Positions 1-6,601 of a stretch of 47,793 nt of DNA are shown here, in pieces. The notes under the pieces were generated by a model. That model ran no database searches. It was given only the letters and a program-made list of their open reading frames with translations, and was not told where the DNA came from. The DNA is from Bacillota bacterium (lineage in GTDB: Bacteria; Bacillota; Clostridia; Christensenellales; UBA3700). How positions within the stretch are numbered: the first letter of the stretch is position 1; each line of letters begins with the position of its first letter. A program made the translations under genes and the position numbers. Location: the NCBI GenBank assembly GCA_023396095.1, contig JAEWXG010000006.1, forward strand, positions 1 through 47,793, read 5' to 3'.

Positions 1-166
1 TAACGTCTCCATTTACTAATATCTTTTGTTCTATCCATCTGTATATTGTTTTAAACGATGGCATTTTGTATTCGCATGGAGCTTTACTTATTTGTTCTGG
101 AGACCATGTTGCTTTTAATTTGCTTTCTAAATAAATTTCTAACTTTGTATCATAATCTAAACACAT
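1..166 (-). CDS. IS30-family transposase, partial (runs off the left edge)
   Basis: The minus strand opens with ATG at 166-164 behind a strong AAAGGAGG site and stays open to the window edge (55 codons seen). The peptide contains WSPEQIS followed by TIYRWI. This pair is typical of IS30-family transposases and lies just before the DDE catalytic core. The N-terminal helix-turn-helix expected in a full IS30 transposase is not upstream in this frame, where stops occur soon. The gene is therefore either 5'-truncated with a re-used start or read from a split arrangement. The catalytic core would lie outside the window. Family assignment is by motif recognition only. Confidence 0.7.
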   Translation of the reverse strand, partial: MCLDYDTKLEIYLESKLKATWSPEQISKAPCEYKMPSFKTIYRWIEQKILVNGDV

Positions 167-264
167 TTGTTGAACCTCCTTTCTAGATTGTCCAACTTTT
201 TGGGTTCACCTCACAATTTCAAAAGTTCATATTTAGGAAGTTTAAAAACTTCCATTTTTTATTG

Positions 265-358
265 TTGACTTTCTTATAGAAAGTGATAATATAATGTATT
301 AACCGTAAAAACATATGTTTTTAATCTGGCGATATACCGAAATGGGCCAGATTTTTTT
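265..358 (+). ncRNA. Putative small RNA unit: promoter, operator-like dyad, terminator
   Basis: On the plus strand a TTGACT (265-270) and a TATAAT (290-295) flank a perfect inverted repeat, ACTTTCT-TAT-AGAAAGT (268-284). The spacer is 19 bases, longer than ideal. The transcript would start near 302, contain the 16-base perfect palindrome AAAAACATATGTTTTT (307-322), and end at a hairpin (AATCTGGC 323-330 with GCCAGATT 346-353) followed by a T run. No reading frame of useful length lies between. It could be a small RNA, or an attenuator/terminator remnant of the neighbouring IS element. I do not recognise a known RNA family. Confidence 0.4.
323..358 (+). terminator. Rho-independent terminator of the small RNA unit
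   Basis: Eight-base stem AATCTGGC/GCCAGATT (323-330 and 346-353), with possible inner CC/GG pairing in the loop, followed by a T-rich tract to 358. The polarity of the T tract fits transcription on the plus strand. The tract overlaps the stop codon of the decayed minus-strand gene. Confidence 0.65.
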
Positions 359-930
359 ATTTATGAATTTTCTTTAATATTCTATTTCTTTGTTTTTTCT
401 TTATTTCCCTAGCTGCTTGATAATCTTTATTTTTATCAAAATCTAAAACACCTGATTTAGAATGTGTATAAAAACTCTTTTTAATTAAACTAGGTGTTTC
501 AAACTCACTAAATTTCTCTTTTATATACAATCCATTTTTTAATTTATCTTCTCTCTTTTTACAATTAAATATAAATGATTAAGCTGTAATGCTCTATATC
601 CTTTATCACCTTTAATTTTCCTATTATGCTTTGTTTTGTAAATTAAATAAAAATGAGATTTATTATATTTGCCACCAAACATGGTTTTACCCGATATTCT
701 CATTATTTTCATTTTTCCTAATCTTTTCTCATTTTGTAATTTTCAATCTCGTTAATAAAAATTATGCTGATTAGCTAACTCACTAGTTGAAGCTTTAACT
801 TCACCATATGTTATACAATCTCAATACCTTTTGTTTGATTCCTTTTTCATTTCTTATTCCTCATAGCATTAGAAAATTTTATTTTTAATCCAGCTAGTGC
901 TTTATTATCCTTTTTTAAATATCTTGACAT
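357..930 (-). pseudogene. Decayed gene of unknown function beside the IS fragment
   Basis: Several short open pieces on the minus strand look like parts of one former gene or small operon. 930-847 has an RBS (AAAGGGGG) and codes 27 residues starting MSRYLKKDNKALAG. A frame that reads through two stops covers roughly 800-712 and runs straight into a 57-codon piece (712-539, MKIMRISGK). Sense-looking sequence then continues in a different frame to a stop at 357, ending in a Lys/Arg-rich tail. The in-frame stops plus a frameshift point to decay. Residue composition resembles mobile-element proteins, but I cannot name a family. Confidence 0.45.
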
Positions 931-952
931 TTTATATCCCCCTTTATATTAT
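924..952 (+). promoter_or_regulatory. Strong sigma-A-type promoter for the RNA at 959
   Basis: A consensus -35 TTGACA (924-929) and a TATTAT -10 (947-952) are separated by exactly 17 bases. The predicted start is near 959, at the GGTGGCGCC that begins the structured RNA. It overlaps the start of the decayed minus-strand gene. Confidence 0.7.
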
Positions 953-958
953 TTAATT

Positions 959-1084
959 GGTGGCGCCGAATAGGTGAGGTCTCAAAGAGGTTGACCCGCG
1001 GAGAAAAGTTTAAGCCTAAAAGTTCCATGTTAAGTGGAAATGCTCAAGGCTCCGATTAAAGGACTAGTTTTAGTCCTTTTTTAT
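959..1084 (+). ncRNA. Unidentified structured RNA of about 125 bases with own promoter and terminator
   Basis: This stretch is visibly more GC-rich than its surroundings and has no reading frame. It starts at a consensus promoter and ends in a clear terminator, so it is a complete transcription unit. Helices I can draw by eye are GGTCTC with GAG..ACC around 979-997, TTCCA/TGGAA around 1022-1038, and an enclosing AGCCT/AGGCT. Short blocks (AGGTGAGG, CCCG..GAAAAG, AATGC..GCTC) recall pieces of the M-box magnesium riboswitch in the right order. The match is weak, and no magnesium transporter or other plus-strand gene follows. It is not 5S rRNA, SRP RNA, tmRNA or RNase P by their signature sequences. 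Confidence 0.5.
1058..1083 (+). terminator. Rho-independent terminator of the 959 RNA
   Basis: Stem AAAGGACTA/TAGTCCTTT (1058-1066 and 1071-1079) with a four-base loop, followed by T residues. It points along the plus strand. Confidence 0.75.
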
Positions 1085-1160
1085 TTGTTTGTATAGAAAT
1101 AAAAAAACTACACCAAATAAATACACAATTATAATTACAATTGAATTTTTGTTGATATAA

Positions 1161-1187
1161 AAAAATAGCCCTAAAACGGCTATTTTT
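1161..1187 (-). terminator. Terminator hairpin downstream of the lipoprotein gene
   Basis: Perfect stem AAAAATAGCC (1161-1170) with GGCTATTTTT (1178-1187) and a seven-base loop. A/T tracts lie on both sides, so it can work in either direction. It follows the stop of the minus-strand lipoprotein gene by about 90 bases. Confidence 0.7.
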
Positions 1188-1279
1188 TATTATTTTTGTG
1201 CAAATTTTTCATATTTTTTTGCATTTTTTAAAGTAAAATATTAATTTGTCTTACATTACTTAAATACTAATAATTTTCA

Positions 1280-2347
1280 CTATTTGATTTGATCGGCTGT
1301 TGGATATTCAACAGCAACATCATAACTAATAAATTCGTATGTAACATCTGTATTAAGTTCAACAACTTTAATAGTATAGTCAGAAATTGCAAAAGAATAA
1401 TTTTTATTCCTCAATTTATCCTTAACTTTAAATTTAAAAGTGCCATTTTCAATCACTTCTTCTGAACGAATATTTACACTAATACCTAAAACACTAAATA
1501 TTGTTTTATAATCTCCTTTTTCACTAATGTTCTTAGTAATTTTAGTAAATTTATCATCTAAATTATTTCTTGTAAAAATTTCAATTTCATTTCCGTAACG
1601 CGTATATTCCTCTGTATTGTTTGTTATCCCATCTTTAGTGTTTGTAATTAATTCATAGACCTTAAACCCATTATTATATTTTTGTTTTACTTGCTCATTA
1701 GATGAATTTTTATGAGTTAATGAGAAGTTTTTAGAATATAATTTATCTATATATACCTCTTCTCCTTTAATTATTTGCGAATCACTAGGATATTTAATTT
1801 TTGCCTTTTTTGATTTGATTTCAATATTGCCAGTTAACTTCCCGTCTTCATAAATTGAAATTTTAACATTTCCGAAATAATTAATCGAAAAATCTGCTTT
1901 CTTTTTATCAATAACAACAGAAAATGTATATTTTAAATTACCGATTTTTTCATTTATTATTTCTTGATTGTCTATAAATAGTGAAAAGATAAATTCTTTT
2001 AGTGTAATCGTTTTTGTAGTATCACTGTCTTCTTTTTTAATAAATTTATCTTTTGATCTATTTGATTCAATATATGTAATTTTTTTATTGCCAATATACT
2101 CATAATATTCATTTTCTGCGTTAAAAGTTAAAAAGTTTTTTGATTTTACTATAAGTCCATCTATAAAAACTATTTCAATATCTTGATTATCCACTATACC
2201 ATTACCTGTCAATACAAAATCTTTAACTTCCAGTTTTGCTAAATAATCTTCAGATTTCATATTCCAAGGAGCTTTACAAGAAGTTAATGAAGATAGAGTT
2301 ATAACTGATAAAATCATTATAATTAATATGCTAATAAATTTTTTCAT
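1280..2347 (-). CDS. Lipoprotein with two repeated beta-rich domains, function unknown
   Basis: 355 residues from the ATG at 2347, chosen because GGAGG lies about 10 bases upstream and the product then starts with a clean lipoprotein signal (MKKF, hydrophobic stretch, lipobox LTSC with Cys24). A longer in-frame start at 2380 would put extra residues before the signal. The mature part appears to be one unit of about 160 residues repeated twice. The first half ends in a YPSDSQI block and the second in YPTADQI at the C-terminus, and both contain a KDF/KNF-LT beginning and a DKF-K segment. It is probably anchored to the outer face of the membrane. I do not recognise a family. A terminator follows. 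Confidence 0.85.
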   Translation of the reverse strand: MKKFISILIIMILSVITLSSLTSCKAPWNMKSEDYLAKLEVKDFVLTGNGIVDNQDIEIVFIDGLIVKSKNFLTFNAENEYYEYIGNKKITYIESNRSKDKFIKKEDSDTTKTITLKEFIFSLFIDNQEIINEKIGNLKYTFSVVIDKKKADFSINYFGNVKISIYEDGKLTGNIEIKSKKAKIKYPSDSQIIKGEEVYIDKLYSKNFSLTHKNSSNEQVKQKYNNGFKVYELITNTKDGITNNTEEYTRYGNEIEIFTRNNLDDKFTKITKNISEKGDYKTIFSVLGISVNIRSEEVIENGTFKFKVKDKLRNKNYSFAISDYTIKVVELNTDVTYEFISYDVAVEYPTADQIK

Positions 2348-2632
2348 ACATATTTTTCCTCCATTCGATGTTATGCTCATCTATAAATATTTAACAACAA
2401 AATTTCTCCAAAAATCAACAAACTATACTCAATAAAATAAAATATTTTGCTCATTATTTATTTACTCAATAATTTTTTTCGCAAATAACTATGATTTTAT
2501 TTTATAAACCTTGTTAAATCATAATAATAAAAATTTTTTAAATATTATAACTTTATTTATATAAAGATATTAAAATTTAAAATCACTTTAAAATATTTCA
2601 AAAATACTCAAATTAATTTAAAATGTTATGGA

Positions 2633-3859
2633 TTAAATTTTTACATTTAAATCTTTTAAAACGTTAAGTAATGCAAATTTCATATGTTCATAAGTCAATC
2701 CACCTTGGATATATGCTAAATATGGTTTTTTTATTGGTGAGTCACATGATAATTCAATAGACGCACCTTGAACAAACGCCCCTGCCGCCATTATAACTTG
2801 GGATGAATATCCTGGCATATCCCATGGATAAGGCACGACATGACTGTCAACCGGTGAAACTTTTTGAATTGTTCTACAAAATGTGATTAAGCTGTTCTCA
2901 TCATTAAATTCAATTGATCGAATAATGTCGTTTGGCAAATATTTAGTTGATGGTGTTGTTTTATAATTTAATATTTCAAAAACTTTACCAAACAACAAAT
3001 TACCTTTAACGGCATTTTTAACAGTTGTTGGCGATAAAAACAAACCTTGATAAAACATTCTGTATGAATTTTCATACGAACCAACTTCAAAACCTAATCC
3101 AGGTGCGGTCATCCTATATGCAATTTTTTCGATTAATTTTGCTTTTCCAACAATATATCCACCTGTAGGAGCTAAACCACCGCCAGGATTTTTTATTAGA
3201 GAACCTACTGCAACATCGGCTCCAACATCTGTCGGTTCTATCTTTTTTACAAATTCCCCATAACAATTATCTACTAAAATTATAGAGTTTGGCGATAATT
3301 CTTTAATTAGCTTAATAACTTTTGATATGCTTTCTATTGAAAGAGCATTTCTTACTTCGTAACCTCTAGATCTTCCAATAAATATTACATTGTAAGCTTT
3401 TTGCTGTATTTTTTTTGCTATTTTGGAATAATCAAAATCATCTTTTTTTAAAAATATTTTATCAAATAAAATATTATAATCTTTCAATGAACCAATGCCA
3501 TCACCTGATATGACATTAGATAATGTATCATAAGGATTCCCAGTAATCGATAAAAGACAATCACCAGATTTTAGCAAACCGAACAAGCATAATGTAATTG
3601 CGTGCGTTCCGGATGTAATTAAAGGTGAAACAATTGCATCTTCTGCATTAAAAACTTCTGCATAAATTTTTGATAAAACATCCCTTGCTATATCATCATA
3701 TCCATATCCAGTTGTACCAGAAAAATGTCTTAATGAAACCTTATTATTTTGAAATGCTTTCATTATTTTTGAAAAATTATATAATGCAATGTTATCAACT
3801 TCTTTGAATTTATTTTTTAACATCAATTCAGCTTTATTTATTAATTCAATATATTCCAT
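2633..3859 (-). CDS. PLP-dependent enzyme, methionine gamma-lyase / aluminium-resistance (YnbB) family
   Basis: Fold-type I PLP enzyme of about 408 residues. The Schiff-base lysine is in SLIKNPGGG, about residue 230, preceded by the VDNCYGEF block that carries the cofactor Asp. This combination is characteristic of the family annotated as methionine gamma-lyase or aluminium-resistance protein, found downstream of miaA/hfq in Clostridia and Bacilli. Substrate in vivo is uncertain. I prefer the ATG at 3859, because GAGGG sits six bases before it at the end of miaA. The in-frame ATG at 3877 would overlap miaA by 17 bases and lacks a site. It is the last gene of the miaB-mutS-mutL-miaA train. Confidence 0.88.
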   Translation of the reverse strand: MEYIELINKAELMLKNKFKEVDNIALYNFSKIMKAFQNNKVSLRHFSGTTGYGYDDIARDVLSKIYAEVFNAEDAIVSPLITSGTHAITLCLFGLLKSGDCLLSITGNPYDTLSNVISGDGIGSLKDYNILFDKIFLKKDDFDYSKIAKKIQQKAYNVIFIGRSRGYEVRNALSIESISKVIKLIKELSPNSIILVDNCYGEFVKKIEPTDVGADVAVGSLIKNPGGGLAPTGGYIVGKAKLIEKIAYRMTAPGLGFEVGSYENSYRMFYQGLFLSPTTVKNAVKGNLLFGKVFEILNYKTTPSTKYLPNDIIRSIEFNDENSLITFCRTIQKVSPVDSHVVPYPWDMPGYSSQVIMAAGAFVQGASIELSCDSPIKKPYLAYIQGGLTYEHMKFALLNVLKDLNVKI

Positions 3860-3860
3860 T

Positions 3861-4763
3861 TTATCCCTCAAATTCATTCAAAATTTCATTAACACTTTTA
3901 TCATCAACATAGATTTCTTTTATAAAATTATACCTTTTAAACCAAGTTATCTGTCTTTTTGCATAATGTCTTGAATCTAATTTAATTAATTCAATAACAT
4001 CATTTAATGAAATATTACCATTAAAATACTGTTCAAACTCTCTATAGCCTATTGCCTTCATGCTTTGCATATTAAAATTCAATTTTAGCTGATTTATTAA
4101 ATAATTTAATTCATTAGTTAAACCATTTTCAAACATTAAATCGACCCTTTTATTAATATTTTCATAGAGAACATCTCTTTTTGAATTTAAAAATACTCCT
4201 ATAATGTTATATCTAAAATCTTTAACGTCCATATTATTCGTTTTATTAGATTGAGTTAATAAACATATTTCCATTGCTCTTATCATTCTTTTTGTATTAT
4301 TTGGATGAATTTTTAAAGCCTCATCTCTATCTAACATTAATAATTTTTTATAAAATTCATCCTTACCTATTTCTTCTAATTCTTTTTCTATATTTTTTCT
4401 TAACGCTAAATCAAAAGCATTAGAAAAAGTATAGCTAAATATCAATGACTCAAAATATAGACCAGTACCACCAACTAAAATAGGCTTTTTCCCTCTTTTA
4501 TTAATATCTTCTATAACTTTTGTTGCAAACTCAACATAATCGGCTACTGAAAAGTTTTGATTTGGTTCAACAATATCAATTAGATGATGTTTGATGCCCT
4601 CCATCTCTTCTGGCATAATTTTTGCAGTTCCAATATTTAAGTATTTATATATTTGCATTGAATCTAAGGAAATAATTTCCCCATTTATTTTTTTTGCAAG
4701 CTCTATACCTACTCTCGTTTTACCTACGGCCGTTGGCCCTACAACAACATAAAGATCAATCAT
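3861..4763 (-). CDS. miaA: tRNA dimethylallyltransferase
   Basis: 300 residues, normal length. It transfers dimethylallyl from DMAPP to N6 of A37 in tRNAs reading UNN codons. The P-loop GPTAVGKT is at residues 9-16, followed by SLDSMQIYKYLNIGTAK, the KHHLIDI block and VGGTGLYFESL, all standard for MiaA. The start ATG shares its A with the mutL stop (TAATG), so translation is coupled. MiaB, which adds the methylthio group to the MiaA product, is encoded three genes upstream in the same train. The DMAPP would come from the MEP pathway, whose dxr and ispG are also in this window. Confidence 0.96.
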   Translation of the reverse strand: MIDLYVVVGPTAVGKTRVGIELAKKINGEIISLDSMQIYKYLNIGTAKIMPEEMEGIKHHLIDIVEPNQNFSVADYVEFATKVIEDINKRGKKPILVGGTGLYFESLIFSYTFSNAFDLALRKNIEKELEEIGKDEFYKKLLMLDRDEALKIHPNNTKRMIRAMEICLLTQSNKTNNMDVKDFRYNIIGVFLNSKRDVLYENINKRVDLMFENGLTNELNYLINQLKLNFNMQSMKAIGYREFEQYFNGNISLNDVIELIKLDSRHYAKRQITWFKRYNFIKEIYVDDKSVNEILNEFEG

Positions 4764-6601
4764 TAAACAATCCTTTTAAAAATTTTTTCAATATCCTTTT
4801 TCTCTACTTTTACAATAGTTGGTCTGCCATGTGGACACTGAGTTGGCTTATTTTCCTTTATTAAAGATAATAAGTAATTTATTTCATTTGGCAACATTTT
4901 ATGATTAGCTTTCACAGCAGCTTTGCAAGCCCTTGTTGCTACATTATCCCATATAACATCGCCTAACTTGTTATTAATTAATTTGGATGAATCAGAAAGA
5001 AGATCATCAATAAACTTTTTTATATCTATATCAACGATTTCTAAAGGAACCGCCGATATTTTATACGAATCATTAGAAAACTCTTCAATATCTATTCCAA
5101 TTCCTTTAATTAGGTCAATGATTGAATTAATCGTTTCAAAATCAGAAATATTGTTAACTTGATATATATATGGAATTAATAACGGCTGCTTATGAAATTG
5201 TTTTTTATTAACTTGTTCAATTAATTTGTCAAAAATTATTCTTTCGTGTGCTGCGTGTATATCAATTAAATATATCGCTTCATTATATTCAATAACTAAA
5301 TATGTTTTAAAAATTTGCCCAATATATTCATAACTACTAGTTAATTTTAAATTATTTTTTTCATCCATTACACTTGAATTAAAAGTAAATTTTATATTAG
5401 CTGTAGTTGTATTTTCATCTGTAAAATTAACATTTTGAACTTGATTGTGCTTATTTAAATTATAATTGAAATTATCATTTTTCTGAGAATGATTAACATC
5501 ATTAATTGTATTTGATAGATCTTTTAATAAATTTTCAATATTATTACTTTTATCCTCAAAAAATTCAAAATTGGCTGTTTCTTCACTTTTATTTAAAGTT
5601 GCAATTTTCAAATTTTCAGTTTCAATTATTGATCTTATTGCTTTATATACAGCCTTAAATATAACTTGATTATCTATAAATCGCACTTCTTGTTTTTGAG
5701 GATGAACATTTACATCAACAGATTTTCTATCAACCTCAATATTTAAAAATACAACAGGATAAACTGATTTCATTAAATATTCACTATAGGCTTGTGCAAC
5801 TGCCGATTGAATTGTTTGATTTTTTATTACTCGTCCATTTACAATAAAAAATTGATAATTTCTATTGTGCTTTGTATATATTTTATTTGAAACAAAACCA
5901 TAACATTTAACACCATATGATGTTACTTCGTTTATTTCTAAAAGATTATCAACTAGTTCAAAACCATATATTTGCAATATTGCATTTTTTAGGCCATCCC
6001 CAGTATGTGAATAAATTAATTTTCCATCAGCATAATATTTGATTTTCACATTTGGATGAGAAAGAATCAAACTTGCTACAACATTTGATATTGCCATAGT
6101 TTCAACATGATCTTTTTTTAGAAATTTTAATCGTGCAGGAGTATTATAAAAAAGGTTATTAACTATAATTGTTGTACCATTATCACGTGATGTATTTATA
6201 AATTTTTCAACTTTTCCATCTGTAATATTAATTTCTGTCGCAATTTCTTCATCAACTGACTTTGTAATCATGACAACTCTACTTACTGAAGCGATTGAAG
6301 ATAATGCCTCGCCTCTAAAACCTAAAGATTCAATTTCATATAAGTCGTTTTCATCTTTTATTTTTGATGTAGCATGTGGCATAAATGCTTTTTCCACATC
6401 ATCTTGCAATATGCCTATGCCGTTATCACTAATTTTAATTTGTTTTTTTCCACCCTCAAAAATCTCTATAGTGACTTCACTTGCATTAGCATCTATAGAA
6501 TTTTCAAATAATTCTTTTACAATTGATGATGGTCTATCAACAACTTCGCCCGCTGCTATTTTGTTATAAATAGTTTTATCTAATATATTAATTCTTGCCA
6601 T
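4763..6601 (-). CDS. mutL: DNA mismatch repair protein MutL
   Basis: 612 residues. The N-terminal GHKL ATPase has VVDRPSSIVKELFENSIDA, DNGIGI, HATSKI and GFRGEALSSI. A poorly conserved, Asn-rich linker (about 330-420) leads to the C-terminal dimerisation and endonuclease domain. That domain keeps the metal-site motifs DIHAAHER, ACKAAVKANHK and CPHGRPT, so it should be a nicking MutL as in other bacteria lacking MutH. In the DQHA(X)2E(X)4E motif the second residue is Ile and the last Glu is Asp, both mild departures. It overlaps mutS by 14 bases and works with it. Confidence 0.96.
   Translation of the reverse strand: MARINILDKTIYNKIAAGEVVDRPSSIVKELFENSIDANASEVTIEIFEGGKKQIKISDNGIGILQDDVEKAFMPHATSKIKDENDLYEIESLGFRGEALSSIASVSRVVMITKSVDEEIATEINITDGKVEKFINTSRDNGTTIIVNNLFYNTPARLKFLKKDHVETMAISNVVASLILSHPNVKIKYYADGKLIYSHTGDGLKNAILQIYGFELVDNLLEINEVTSYGVKCYGFVSNKIYTKHNRNYQFFIVNGRVIKNQTIQSAVAQAYSEYLMKSVYPVVFLNIEVDRKSVDVNVHPQKQEVRFIDNQVIFKAVYKAIRSIIETENLKIATLNKSEETANFEFFEDKSNNIENLLKDLSNTINDVNHSQKNDNFNYNLNKHNQVQNVNFTDENTTTANIKFTFNSSVMDEKNNLKLTSSYEYIGQIFKTYLVIEYNEAIYLIDIHAAHERIIFDKLIEQVNKKQFHKQPLLIPYIYQVNNISDFETINSIIDLIKGIGIDIEEFSNDSYKISAVPLEIVDIDIKKFIDDLLSDSSKLINNKLGDVIWDNVATRACKAAVKANHKMLPNEINYLLSLIKENKPTQCPHGRPTIVKVEKKDIEKIFKRIV

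Noticed and set aside
959..1084. 5S rRNA, SRP RNA, tmRNA or RNase P RNA
   Set aside because: The length and a GTTTAAGCC piece first suggested 5S, but the conserved 5S core, the SRP GGAAG/GCAG loop and the RNase P and tmRNA signatures are missing.
959..1084. Firm call of an M-box magnesium riboswitch
   Set aside because: Only short blocks agree, much of the long M-box arm is missing and no transporter gene follows; kept as a weak resemblance only.
1..1200. Prophage or CRISPR locus
   Set aside because: No integrase, phage structural gene, att-like repeats or regularly spaced repeats are visible; the IS30 fragment and decayed pieces are enough to explain the region.
3860..3877. Longer start for the methionine gamma-lyase family gene
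   Set aside because: The start at 3877 has no ribosome site and overlaps miaA; the ATG at 3859 has GAGGG at good spacing.
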